A stretch of 64,000 bases of DNA from Avena insularis (GCA_023614405.1 CM042687.1:263419480-263483479); one strand, 5' to 3'. Positions 22,501 to 33,998 are shown, numbered from the stretch's first letter. Translations and numbers: made by a program. The notes: generated by a model not told the origin, from the letters alone.

Positions 22501-24477
22501 TCATCTATATACTTAAACTGAACAATTCTAGTCTTTTCTTTTCTGCCATATATTTATGAGATTCTCTTTCAGATTTATTTTTGTTTGAAAGAATCTATCA
22601 ACATCAACAGTGGAGTCATACATATGACACATAGTCCAAAGCGTGTATGATTAAATACCAATGTCTTTGGACTTGCACTTTGAAGTAGATCACCATCATC
22701 AAATGTTTGGTGTTCTTTCAAATTCCTTTCTTTAGTAATCTATTGGTGTAGTAAACACTTTACCTACATCAAATATTCACCCTTATCATGGAATTATCCA
22801 TGATCAAGCTACTTTAGCTTATAACGGTGAATCATGAGTATAATGTTGCTCCAAAACATTTTGGAGGATTAGGACAACTAGTGTCTTCAACCTTTTGCAA
22901 ATTCTCATCAAATACGAGAACATGACTTTTGCCATATTATAGTCTATCATGTTGCAACCAAAACTTTGTTTCAGATATCACAATATCTTCCACACATCAT
23001 GGTTTCTGAAACAACTCTTTCAGATCCTAGATAACCTTGATATTAAGACAATCCTTTGAATATCAAGAATCATGGAGACAAACATGATACTCATACACTA
23101 ACACTTGGAATTGTCACTCTTGATTTAATACTAATTATTAAACTTCATGGAGTAACTGAACTTACTGAAAGTTTGCAATAAGACTTTTAAACTTTAGATT
23201 AACACTTCAAAACAATACGATACCAGTTCGTAAAGTAAATAACCAGAATTCTATAGTTCTATCATCTCAATTAAAACTAAGCGCAAGGTGGTAAACGGAT
23301 GCCAATGACTACAACAACTATGCAAATTCACTTTGATTTAATTTATGATAAATAGTGTTCAACTTTTAATCATATTGCCGTTGAACTCCCACTCAAAACA
23401 ATATCCCTCACATTGTTTTAGTGATCACACGAACCAAATCCACCACATCAAAACCGATCATCACGAGAGTTGATGTAGCTTCAATGGCGAACAATCAACA
23501 TGTTCATCATATCTACTATATGACTCATGCTTTACCTTTCGGTGATCCGTGTTCCGAGACCATGTCTGTACATGCTAGGCTCGTCAAGATCTACCTTAGC
23601 TTCTGCATGAGCAAATCTGGCTTGCTCACGTTGTATACACTCGCAGAATCTAACACACCCGATCATCACGTGGTGCTTCGAAACAACGAGCTTTATCAAC
23701 GGTGCTTACTAAGGATGAACACTTTAAAACTTGAAATTGTGTGCTTGAGAGATCATCTTATAATGCTACCGTCGTAAACTAAGCAATACAAGATGCATAA
23801 AAGGATTAACATCACATGCAATTCATAATATGTGATATGATATGGCCTTTCTTCTTTGTGCTTCCGATCTCCATCTTCAAGCACGAACATGATCTCCATC
23901 ATCACCGGCATTGCATCAAGGTCAATGACGCCGCTCCATGGTTATCGTCCACCAGCTTCAACTATTACAACTACTTTGAACAGACAAGCGGGTCTTAACA
24001 GAATTTAAAGACAACCATATGGCTCCTACCAGTTGCCAACTTACAATAAGGAACATTGCATACATCATATATAATCATAATCATGGCCATATCACATCAC
24101 AGCACACCCTTGCAAAACAAAGTTAGACGCCTCTAATTTTCTTTGCATGTTTTACGTGGTTTGGGGCTTTCAATAAGTGTCATTCTAACTTACGAACAAG
24201 AACCACAACATTGATACTAGTATTGTCAATCACCCGTTGTAAATTGAATCTTAACTATGTTGGGAGAAACAGCACCCATAAAGCCACTTATGCAATACAA
24301 GTTGCATGTCAAGCGTGGAGCAAGTCTCATGAACGATGTCATGTAAGGTTAGCCCGGGCCGCTTCATCCCACCATCCCGCAAGATGCAAAGTACACAAGA
24401 AGCAATCGACAACAAAAGCATCAACGCCCACAATGACCATTGTGTTCTACTCGTGCAACAGATCTACATATAGACAT
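19505..24477 (-). pseudogene. Decayed internal region of element C
   Basis: Read on the minus strand, fragments follow copia order: leader (23400-24477, very similar to that of D), gag remnants, and a short RT N-terminal piece at 20925-21113 (EATMGPDSVKWLEAIKS). Then come the RT active site with YVED at 20497-20508 and an RNase H remnant at 19500-20000. There are no long frames. The leader and LTR-adjacent segments, which act in cis, are much better preserved than the coding part. Confidence 0.85.
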
Positions 24478-24490
24478 GGCTCTGATACCA
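24478..24490 (-). other. Primer-binding site of element C
   Basis: ggctctgatacca is the reverse complement of TGGTATCAGAGCC, one base from the right LTR. Confidence 0.9.
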
Positions 24491-24491
24491 C

Positions 24492-26384
24492 TATAGGGGT
24501 TCGTAGCATGGAAAACAAAAAATTTCTACCGCATGAACACACAATCAAGATCTAATCTATGATCAAGCCAAGATCTATCTACTAGATTGTAGCAACAAGT
24601 CGATAGAGGAACTCACCCTCAAAGATTCCAAAGCGGTTAACGAGAGTAGATTCTCGTGGGTGATGTAGTCGTACTCTTGCCGATCTCAAGATCGCGTAGA
24701 CGATCCTTCGGCCATGCTCGGCAAGCGCTTCCATGATCGGTCACACGTTCGGTACTCGATGAAGACCTTCCTCTCCCTTGTTACAGCAGGCAGCGAAGGT
24801 TGTAGCACTCTCCTCGCAATTCCGGCAGCATGACGGTGTGGTACCGGAAGTAGAGGGGAGATCTCGCAGGGCTTCGCCTTAAGCCGGAGCGAGTATGGTG
24901 GACTATGAGAGAGCCTTGGTGATCTAGGGTTTAGACACACCAATTAGAAGGGGCTAAACCAGCGGCTAGGGCAATTAGAAGCTCTAACTCGGCGGCTTGG
25001 GAGAAATCCCTAGGCTGTGGCTAGGGTTTAGGTTTAGAGGTAGGGAACTTATGTGTCTAGGAGGGGAGCCCTGCCCCTCCTCTTATAGGTGGAGGGAGGC
25101 GCGCCTGGGGAGGGGAGTCCCTCCCCAACTCGGACCCAAGGTGGGCCGGCGGTGGGAGGAGGAACTCCTCCCCCAAGTCGGTTTCAAACCTCCTTCTCCT
25201 CTTTCCCAAAACTAGCCGTTTGACTTTTCAAACTAGGATTTGAATAAACCCTCTATTTGGTACAGCGATGACACCTAGTACATAATGCAATCATACCAAC
25301 TTGATATAACACATTCATGTACCCTTCCTCCGAGTGCGGACATTCCGGAACCTTCTAGAACATTCCCATGAAAACAGGAACCATTCTCCAACCCCAAACA
25401 GGACTTTCCTTATATGAATCTTATTCTCGGACCATTCCGGATCTCCTCGTGATATCCGGATCCCATCCGAGACTCAAAACATTCGGTCTCTTACTCATCA
25501 TTCCATAACTACTCAACAACATCGAATCCTTAAGTGTGTCTCCCTACGGTTCGTGAATTATGCGGACATGATCGAGACACTTCTCCGATCAATAACCAAT
25601 AGAGGAATCTGGAAATTCATATGGCTCCCACATATTTCTATGATTACTTTGCGATCGAATGAACCGCTTACATATGATACCAATTTCCCTTTGTCTCACG
25701 ATAGTTTACTTATCCGAGGTTATGATCGTCGGTATCTCTGCATACCTAGTTCAACCTCGTTACCGATAAGTACTCTTTTCTCGTTCCCGTGGTATGTGAT
25801 CCCTTGTGAGCCAGTCACATGCTTGCAAGCTAATTGGATGACATTCCACCGAGAGGGCCCAGAGTATATCTATCCGTCATATGGATGGACAAATCCCACT
25901 CTTGATCCATGTGTCTCAACCCATACTTTCCGAACACTCAATGCCACCTTTATAGCCACCTCATACGGTGTGGTGTTTGATGTCATCAAAGCATCCTTCC
26001 GGTAAAGGTGATATGCATGATCTCATGGTCGAAGGAATTAGGTTACTATGTATCAGAAAGCTTATAGCAAATGAACTATATTAAATGACTTGATCTTTAT
26101 GCTACGCTTAACTATAGGAGTATGTACATCACATCATTCTCCTAATGATATGACCCTGTTGTTAATAACATCTCTATGTTCATGATCAGAAAACCATGAT
26201 CATATATTAACCAACAAGCTAGTTTAACAAGAGGCTTTACTAGGGACTCTTTTATGTTTACAAATCACACAAGTATTAATGTTTCCGGTTAATACAATTA
26301 TAGCATGGTATGTAAACATTTATCATAAGTATGAAGATATGATAATAACCACTTTATTATTGCCTCTTGGGCATATCTCTAACA
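24492..26384 (-). repeat. 5' LTR of element C (right copy)
   Basis: 1893 bp, from tataggggttcg to ctctaaca. It differs from the left copy mainly by small indels at CG-containing sites and by one missing 22-bp unit near 25215-25238. Confidence 0.92.
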
Positions 26385-26718
26385 TATCTGCCGGACACTG
26401 AAAACATGTCGGATAATCCAGAATAGGAGGGTCGGATAATCCGCCCTTCGAAGTGGAATTGTACGATACGAAAAATCAACACGTCTTGCTATATCCAGGA
26501 CGGATTATCCTCCCCTGGGTCTGGATTATCCGCCCTTGAGGGGGTATCCGCCCAAAAACAAAACAGGATGGATCTTGAGATCCGATCTGCACATCTAGAG
26601 CTCTCCCCGATCCGATCTACCACACAATTTTCTCTCCACATGATGATCTCCGCCAAATACACTTAGAAGATCGATCAACACAATCTCGCCGTGAACAACA
26701 CTGGAATCTGATACCACG
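26385..26718 (-). mobile_element. Element J: leader piece and primer site
   Basis: The region between the right duplication of C and a copia-type primer site read on the minus strand (tctgatacca at 26707-26716, complement TGGTATCAGA). It contains repeated GGATAATCC / GGATTATCC blocks at 26411, 26434, 26502 and 26523. No coding content seen. Confidence 0.55.
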
Positions 26719-27218
26719 TGATAAGGATCGACCCGATGATCCTATGAGTTTTGCCCGATCTTTAACAGCGAGTCAACCAGGTAGGTAATCTCCCCATTAC
26801 GCGATGAATTCAACCTGAAGTAGAGGAACGGATCCAGCAAGCAACATGGAGAAGATCACCACGCCTCAAACCAAAGCACGATAATCCTTAATGCACACAA
26901 GAACCTCCGCAGCAATCACAATACGATAGATAAAACGATATCACAGTCCCTAGAGGGATACTTCACCAAGAAACATAACACGATAATCTTTAGACTAAAA
27001 TTATGAACTCCCTAAACCCTAGGCCAACCAGCTCCTTATATGGAGGGGTGGACGGATTCGTAGGAGGCCGAATTATCTGGTCCAACTTGGGTCGGATTAT
27101 CCGGTCCGACGACTAGACCCTGGTTCGGTTGGACAGGCCCAAACCGAACACACACAATAATAATAAAAAGCTATTTGGCCTATAACATGACTTGAATTAT
27201 AAAACACTCAAACGACAC
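26719..27218 (-). repeat. Probable LTR of older copia element J
   Basis: It starts two bases after the primer site with tgataagg. Its other end is most likely the ca at 27217-27218 (...attgaca), giving about 500 bp with TG/CA ends in sense orientation. An ATATAA box on the minus strand lies within ctccttatatggag (27032-27045). No partner LTR is in view, so the outer border is a guess. Confidence 0.5.
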
Positions 27219-27468
27219 ACTATTGACACGTCTAGCTTGGTGGAGTCCTGTAGTTGGCTTCACCTCCTCCATCATGCCTGTATCACTAATGCTTTAAACA
27301 CTGTAGAAGATAGTATAGCTATAATACCATAAAATATAAATGAGATGATGGTGGTCATGATTCAAGATAAATTGAAAGAACGAGCCATTAATTGAGTGAA
27401 TCTAAACCTACCAGTTTTGTGGTTCGTACACCTGTGCCATGCCGGTCCAATCTTAGATCCGCCGGTGC
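27219..27468. other. No gene seen (left edge of gene island)
   Basis: AT-rich single-copy-looking DNA. I recognise no coding content or repeat in it. Confidence 0.5.
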
Positions 27469-27723
27469 CTACCCATCGGAGAAGCCATCATCGTCACTAG
27501 CCGAGCCTTGAGCAACTTCTCCTATCGTGGCCTCCGGGTGTGTGGCTTGGGGAGAAGAGAAAAGGAGATTGTCGTCCTTGGAGCAACTGAGGACGTTTTC
27601 CATGCAGATTGCTGTATTGCGAAGGAGAAATTGCAGGTGGGCGCTAGCTGATATGTTAGTCCCAGACGTCCGATCTTCCGTTGGCCTAGCCTGCTGTGTT
27701 GCCTCGTTTTTCTCGAGTGGCAT
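27469..27723 (-). CDS. Small hypothetical ORF, 84 codons
   Basis: A complete ATG-to-stop frame giving MPLEKNEATQQARPTEDRTS at its start and an acidic end SASDDDGFSDG. It is more GC-rich than its surroundings and low in hydrophobic residues, with no signal peptide, membrane segment or motif I know. It could be an exon of a decayed gene, a fragment of a transposon ORF, or chance. I give no function. Confidence 0.25.
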   Translation of the reverse strand: MPLEKNEATQQARPTEDRTSGTNISASAHLQFLLRNTAICMENVLSCSKDDNLLFSSPQATHPEATIGEVAQGSASDDDGFSDG

Positions 27724-28265
27724 TTGTTGATCACAGCGACAATTTTGACACGTGAGAAATTTTTGAGATGAACAAACTATGCTTTATTAGAATATATGAC
27801 AAATTTAAAACCGCAGTGGCTAACTATATATGTGCATGTGTGCGAGAAGAGGAGAGAACCGGGTGTAACAAACTCGTAGATAGGTGTTCTGTTGCATTTG
27901 GAGTTTTTTTAAAAAAGAGGTGTGGAGTTTGTTTGTTAGAAAAAAGAGGATGGAGTGGTATATTGTTTGTAATTTGTTGGAGTGTGACACCGTATTACAC
28001 CATCTTTTTGCTTTTAATAGTAAAGCTATGCAGAGGAAATTCCGGGCGCAATTGGGTATCTACCTTTGCCTTGCATATGACACGCGTCGGTTAGGGGAAT
28101 TTCCGGACGCAATTGGCGTATATTTATAAATATTGTACTACTATGTAGTATGCACAAACGAGGAAGAATAATGTTTGGGTGCGTATATATGTATACATCT
28201 AACATGCGCAGATACTAACGTATACATATCTTGAGGATTCGAATGCTCCGTACTGAAAATCGATC
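27724..28265. other. 3' flank of the golgin-like gene; short direct repeat
   Basis: No gene seen. Two similar blocks of about 25 bp, at 28035-28059 and 28096-28121 (both ggaa(a/t)ttccgg.cgcaattgg), lie 61 bp apart. The stretch next to 28265 should hold the 3' UTR and polyadenylation region of the minus-strand gene. Confidence 0.5.
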
Positions 28266-31183
28266 TTAATTGGTGCTAGTTTGCACGAAGTAGCTAGTAC
28301 ACGGCTGCTTCTGCTTGGCCGCAGAGCAGTGCAAGGGCTTGTTGTGATCATCCAATCTTGCCTCCATCAGCTTCTCCTGCAGGCTTTGCTTCTGCTTTTG
28401 CTTTTGTTTGTGTGAACCTCCTCCTTGAGCTAATCCTTTCGCTTCGCGGTTCCTCTCCTGCTGCTGCTGCTGCTGCGGTTTCACCGAGTATGATGAACTG
28501 CACTGCTCCTCAACCGGCAATGTCGGGGTGATCACGGTGGACCTCTGCTCTGAAGACGGCGCCTGTATCGTCGGCGTCCCTGCAGATGCAGATGCAGATC
28601 CGGCTGTTTTCACCTTCCTGCTCTCGCTGATCGCCGACCTCCACAGCCGCCGTATCAACGCCGTGTTCTTGCCAGGAGCGCCCATCCTGCTCACGTCTGG
28701 AGGATCGGTGACCCCGCTGCCGCCCCGGCTTCCGCTGCCATTAGACAGAGCTGGTGCCTTCTTGCCTGCCCGCGCCACCGAACGGTCGGTACTGGTTCCA
28801 GCCGAAGAACAAGAATCACGCCGCCGGTCACTATCCCAGCCGACCGAGCCGTCGCCGTCGAGTTTCTCCAAGAAGATGTCCGTGGCCGGGCTGACGGAGT
28901 GAACGTTGGAGGCCGCGGGGCTCGCCGCCGCGCTGCCACCGTTGGCGTCGCCGCTCTCTTGATCTTTTCGGCAATAGTGCTGGAACACCCGGTCCACCTC
29001 CTCCGGGGTATGCGGATTCTGGTGACTCAGCTCCTTGACGCCGCGGAGCCTGACGGAGCTCGCCGCCTCGCTGATCATCCGCGCCTCCCGCAGCGCGGAG
29101 CTGCTGGCGTCGACGCTCTTGCCGTCTTTCCGCAGGAACGACTCCATCTCGGCCTGCAGCCTGTTGAGCTGGGAGTACTTCTGCTCGAGCGCCAGCTTGG
29201 CGTCGGAGAGCTTCATCTGGACCCGCTCCTCGCGCCACACCTCCGCCATCTGCAGCATCCGCCGCTCCTCCTCCATCTCCTCCCGCATGCCCAGGCACTC
29301 CCGCCGGAGCAGCTCTACCTCCCCCTGGTCCTCCTCTACCTCCTTGGTCAGCTCCTCGCACGCCTCCTCCATCATCTCCCGCGCCTTCCGCTCCATCTCG
29401 TAGCTCTGCGCCGCCTGCTTCGCCGACGCCTTCGCCTCCGCGAGCTCCTTCATCAGCTTCCCGTTCGCCGCCTCCAGCTGTCGCCGGTGGTTCCGCTCCG
29501 CCTTCGCGTCCTCCTTCAGCGTCGCCATCACCTCCCGCGCCCTGCTCTTCCACGACGCCTTCTCCTCCGCCAGCCTTTTCAGGAACCGCTTCACCTTCTT
29601 CCTCATCGCACGCTTCTCGTCCTCGAGCTCAGCGATATGAGCAAGGGCCTTCTCAATCTCGGCCTCCAGCGCCACCACCGTCGCGTGAGCGTGAGCCGCC
29701 GTCGCACGGGTGTGATGGTGAACATGTGAACCCAAGGTGTTGTGCAGGCATACGTGCTGGTCCCATTTGGTTGCCTTCTCCATCGAGCAACCATATGGCA
29801 TTTCCACCGCGCAGGCATCAATCTGATTTAAGGAATGCTCATGTTATTACAGTGACCAGTTGAAGAATTATGAGTATGTCAATAAACAGTACCTTGTCTA
29901 AGATGCTGTGGTTTCTGCATTGGAATCCGACACCGAAACCGCACCGAGTTTTACTGCTGTTGATGAGTTTGGCTTTCCGTCGATGCCGAGGGCTATGCTG
30001 ATAAAAGCAAAGCATTGTTAGAAAGAAACATAATCAGATTGATTTTTTTTCGAAAAGGGGAGTATTGCACACAACCTTTATTAATAATCATAATCCAAAA
30101 GTTCAACGATCACACAAAGTCTCATCATGGATCGACTAGCGGAAAATATGAAGCAAAGAGCTAAACATTGTTCTTCAGTCTATTAAAACGCAGCCACTCC
30201 AATCAGCTGATTGATATATAGTGGTTATGATCTTCTTGACTGATTTTTTATGGGAAACTTCAATTAAGAATTGTACATTGTTTACATTGGATAGTCTGTA
30301 CTCCCGGTTAAATTTAAAACACTTGTATACATCGCTGAAGAGTAGATATGTTATGTTCTGATTTAAGCACAAAGAGTATACACAGACCCGAATTATATGA
30401 TACCCTCTTTTGGGGCAATAATTATTGGAGGAGTAAGAATGGCAAAAATCCTGGTGGAAATGGTGATCATTAACAGGCAATAATCATGCTAATTAACTGA
30501 GTTGAAACACGTTTGAGCCTAATCAAACAGAACGGGGAAAATAACTGGTAAAAAACGAGGAAGCGGATTCTTGCCCCCAATTCGCAGAGACATGCCTACC
30601 CAATCGATCGAAACCAGGAAGAAAAAGAATACATAATCGAACGAGACGGCGCCATTTGTAAGAAAGGATCAGAGGTCAAAAGTGTAAAAGGGACGCTTTG
30701 ACCATTTATTTTGGGGATCAGAGGTCAAAAGTGCAGCCCGATTTTGACCATTGTGTAAAGGAAGGATGGAGAACAATCCAGTAGCTATGACCCAAAATAA
30801 AATAGAATTAAAATTGATTACAGCATAGAGTGTGCGCGGTCAAATCCAGACTCCTCGTAGTAACACAAGAGATCAATAACGGTAATAATAAAGAAGATGA
30901 ATCCCCAAATCAGAGGATCACCACAGCAAGGCGACGATCCGATGACAGAGAGGAGAGAAGGAAGCAGTGGGGGGGCACTCACCGGAGCGACGTGCCGCCG
31001 CCGAGCGTTGGGAATGACTGCGTGCCGCTCGTCGTGGCGCAGCCTCCAGAGGCCGGCGGCGAGCGCCCTCGCGGTGGCCGTGGGCGTGGCCTGGCCGATC
31101 CCTGAAGGTGCATTCCGGCGACACCTTGTCCGTCCTGCATCTGCGCGGGGGCTCGGACGATGATGTGTGGCGGAGGGGGTCAT
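28266..31183 (-). CDS. Coiled-coil protein, BRANCHLESS TRICHOME / USO1-like (At5g41620-like) family, three exons
   Basis: Exon 1 is 31183-30983, exon 2 is 29997-29893 and exon 3 is 29822-28266 (stop TAA). Splice borders are CCG|GTGAGT, TTATCAG|CAT, AAG|GTACTG and AAATCAG|ATT. All exons are phase 0 and join into about 620 codons without a stop. The N-terminus has the family block ATARALAAGLWRLR (residues ~37-49), then a basic stretch. Exon 3 opens with CSMEKATKWD, then a long coiled coil (~150-332) with ERKAREMMEEACEELTKEVE and MAEVWREERVQMKL, the family core. TDIFLEK (~417) and LIRRLWRS (~493) follow, with short Gln and Lys-Gln runs near the end. Arabidopsis relatives include BRANCHLESS TRICHOME, linked to cytoskeleton and trichome shape; the role of this member is unknown. 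It looks intact and is the only convincing host gene here. Confidence 0.88.
29998..30982 (-). other. Intron 1 of the golgin-like gene
   Basis: A 985-bp intron with GTGAGT donor and TATCAG acceptor. It holds a stretch at 30043-30090 (tttttttcgaaaagggg... ctttattaataatc) that resembles small dispersed repeats common near grass genes, and a cluster of W-box cores at 30674-30749. Intron 2 (29892-29823) is only 70 bp. Confidence 0.8.
30674..30843. promoter_or_regulatory. Cluster of five W-box cores (TTGACC) in and near a 50-bp duplication
   Basis: TTGACC or its complement occurs at 30674-30679, 30698-30703, 30723-30728, 30744-30749 and 30838-30843. The first four come from two copies of a block beginning gatcagaggtcaaaagtg, spaced 50 bp. 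WRKY factors bind TTGACC/T. Function inside an intron is inference only. Confidence 0.4.
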
Positions 31184-31215
31184 GGGATCATGGGAGGTAG
31201 GGGGGGGGGGGGGGG
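31180..31215 (-). promoter_or_regulatory. Minimal uORF overlapping the start codon, and a 16-C run
   Basis: In sense (minus) orientation a run of 16 C (31215-31200) is followed by an ATG at 31191 that opens a three-codon ORF (Met-Ile-Pro-stop). Its TGA overlaps the main ATG as ATGA (31183-31180). An in-frame TAA at 31237-31235 and no ATG between fix 31183 as the first in-frame Met. Upstream CT-rich DNA to about 31340 looks like a leader. Confidence 0.55.
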
Positions 31216-33998
31216 ATTGGAAGGTGGCAGGGAGTTATTGGTCGCTGTTTTTGGGTGGCAATTTCTTTCCGCATTTGCATGTACATGCCATGTGTGACGA
31301 GACGGAGACCATCACAGGGACGAGAGAGAGACAGAGACAGGCAATACAGTATAGTACCCTTTTTTTCTTCTTCCTAATTTCCTTTTATTAGGCAGATCCA
31401 GGAGAGATACCATGAGGATGGCTGACTGTGCTTTGCTATTTAAGATTCTCCATTTTTCACCTTGTTGTCTTTCATATTTTTTCTCCTAGTAGGAGTAATA
31501 TATTGGGTTTATCTGCTGACCTGATGAATGAACATCAACCCTCAATATCACCACCTGACCTGATCTGCCCTGATCTGATGGAAACCGGTGTGAATTTTCT
31601 AGTGCCTGCTTATCATTGCGAAATGAGATGGCCCGCAGAAGCAGTGATCTAGCCAGGCGCTATGCTACGGTCGATCGAGTAGACCTACCGACGTCCGCAT
31701 GGTTTCTTCCGTTCGGCGGACTCCATTTTCCAGTGTTGAGGACGCTGAAGCCGGACGTGGACGTGCGAGAGAATATCATAGCGATTGGCTTCGTCTTGGA
31801 CGGCGTCGTGCCTTCTGCCAAACTGCCACCACAGCTTTTATTTATTTTTTAGCAGCCCAAGAGAAGAATTGTAGGCTGGTCCGGACCTACATGTGAGGAG
31901 TGTCTCTTTGTAACGGGAATCTATCGCTGTTTTCTCGACAACGAACCGAGATCGATGGTGCCACTAGCAAATGTCTAAGCTAGCTAGCTAGTACTGTACA
32001 TGCCTGTAACGTAGTCAGGACATGCACGGATATGTGGTGATGTTGATGGAAGTGACCAAGGTAGGGATCGATCGGGGAATATCTTTGCAACAGGAGGAAG
32101 GAATGCTGTCAAGTAGCCAGCCCATCTCGATATGATGGACAGTGGTTCGTCATCCAGTCGCTGTGCTAGTGCTGCCGATCTGGGCTGCAAGGAGAGTTGG
32201 ATCGTGCCAAACCCTGATTATTAAACCGGTACTAGTACCTGTCTAGATCGCACCTTCCCGAATCCCAAGCCCTCACTTTTATCGCATAGTGTGGTAGCTT
32301 CGCTAAGAGATCACTGATTGTTTGCTTGATTTGGTCCCCCTGCGTTCTGGACTCTGTTCCAGTAATTATGCATACTAAATGGATACGCGTGTTTCGCCGT
32401 GGTCTTTTATGTTCTGGACTATCTTCCAGTAATTGTGCACACTACATGGGTACGCACGCTTCGCCGTGTTAGAACGTTTAGGCATTGTATAGTCAACGTG
32501 GAGGATTAACACGTGTGTTTGGATACATTGCTTTCAATTCGCAAAAAGAAAGAATGCATTGCTTTCAGGTATAACACCCATTTGTGTAGACCTTCTTGCT
32601 GGAGATGCAACCTAATACAATATATAAGGCTAGAATACCATAAATTGGACATTTGTCTTTCCTAGCAAATGATGCTAGCTATATATGGCGAAGGCAAGGA
32701 GACATGAGTAGAACACCAGCGGCAGCGGTAGCCATCCTACCTTGCCCCCCTTTCTCCACTCCCTCGTCCTCGAGCCGATGTTAATACTCTAGCGCTTGCC
32801 CATAGCCCGCACCAACACCCATTGCCAGGCCCCGGTCAGCAATGGCCTACCGGGCAGCAGGAAAGTAGCAGTGAGCACGGGATCAACCTCCTACATCCTA
32901 TCTTGCAAGCACATACTAGCAGGCATGGGAGTCACGACATGCGAAAAAAGGGAGAGTCTGTCGTGGAGGATAAACCATGATGTAGAGGGATAGAGGCGGT
33001 GTAGCTAAGCTGAAGCAGGCGCCCACCACAATTATAGTGGTGGCAAACCCCATGGCATCAAAACGGCAGCAAGCAAGGTGAGATTGGAAACATTAGATGG
33101 GGGCGAGCCACGACGGTCATCTCCGCAAGAGGCACGCCGTCAGTAAAGACCATTATGGTTTCCCCGAATGTCTAGCCAGCGCCCAGAAATCAAGAATTGT
33201 TGTGCTCTAGGTTGGCGAACCACAACCGAAGTGTGGCTCATCCTCCATCCCTCGAACAAATGGTCGAGGTGGAGCTGGACGGAGGAGAGATCAACCTCAA
33301 GGCCGAGGACGAACCAACAATGGACAGGCACCTCGGTGAATAGGTAAACTCCATGGAGTGGAAATTCAACGGCGAGGCCTAGGTCGAGGTGGACGACGGC
33401 GAAAACTTTCTTAGGAAGAGAGATAGAGATGGCGGCTGTCGTCGGGGCCAAGATTTGGCCACCATCTGGTCCTCGCGGGGGCGAGCGAGTGGGAGCTAGA
33501 CAGGAAGGGCGGTGGCGAAAACCCTAGGACAGGAGCACGACGGGAGGAGATGTGCTAGAGAGAGTTGTTAAAAGAGGAAACTGTTCTTGTGCTTTGATGC
33601 CTTCGGGTCCACACCTTAGTTACACGTCTATGGCAAATGCGCTTGAGCTCGGCAAGGCCCACATGACAGCATCAAAGTGAAAGCTGAGAGCAGCCACAAC
33701 ACGGCGCTTAAAAGGTGATGCTTAGTTTAAAATCATGTTGTCTCGGTGGTTGAAGCATTGAATCCCGGGCGCCCGACGTAAATCTTTTCGTCCGACGCTA
33801 CTCACTGTTTTCCATGTGTCCCGAAAAGTGGAGGCCGCTGGGAGCTATAATTAGCGCCCGGGCTAAGCACACAACCTTGCATTGCTTACCGCTTTCGCTT
33901 CCTATTTTATTTTTTAAAATTATCTTTGCTCCGTAAGCGTTGATCCATTGAGGGTGAGTAGATGGGCTGAGAAGGCTGGCAGCTCTAGAAGATTAAGC
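31216..33998. other. Upstream part of gene island, no further gene recognised
   Basis: It includes the presumed promoter of the minus-strand gene (31216-~32000). The rest lacks long frames with recognisable products. A GC-richer stretch at 33000-33560 has a 103-codon minus frame (33451-33140) that matches nothing I know. The sequence 33994-33998 (TAAGC) is the left duplication of element D. Confidence 0.5.
32344..32469. repeat. Tandem duplication, period 67 bp
   Basis: Two copies of about 59 bp, starting gttctggact and ending cgccgtg, at 32344-32401 and 32411-32469, differing at roughly nine positions. Confidence 0.8.

Larger units (their letters stand above)
17574..26384 (-). mobile_element. 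Complete copia element C with TSD TATCT, coding region decayed
   Basis: The element is 8811 bp with LTRs of 1916 and 1893 bp and a perfect 5-bp duplication TATCT (17569-17573 and 26385-26389). It has a Met-tRNA primer site next to the right LTR and a polypurine tract next to the left LTR, so its 5' end is on the right. The roughly 5-kb interior has no long open frame and only scattered copia words, and its RT active site reads YVED. It split element J. Structural integrity with dead coding sequence suggests movement by enzymes supplied from elsewhere. Confidence 0.93.

Noticed and set aside
27768..28129. Two overlapping plus-strand frames of about 80-108 codons
   Set aside because: Low-quality AT-rich translation overlapping short direct repeats in the 3' flank of the gene; no evidence for coding.
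28831..29729. Long overlapping frames on both strands opposite the golgin-like gene (about 240 and 276 codons)
   Set aside because: They are shadows of the GC-rich coiled-coil exon; their products are low-complexity Gly/Ala or Leu/Arg strings and do not continue into other exons.
30043..30180. Possible SINE/LINE tail in intron 1
   Set aside because: Poly-T with a cgaaaagggg block is suggestive, but I see no matching end or duplication, so it is mentioned only in the intron entry.
33140..33451. 103-codon minus-strand frame upstream of element D
   Set aside because: Composition is unremarkable, there is no family match I can name and no supporting exon structure; left within the intergenic entry.
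33684..33998. Possible MITE: weak inverted ends agagcagcca and tggcagctct
   Set aside because: Arms match at too few bases, no target duplication is visible, and the right part is the insertion site of element D.
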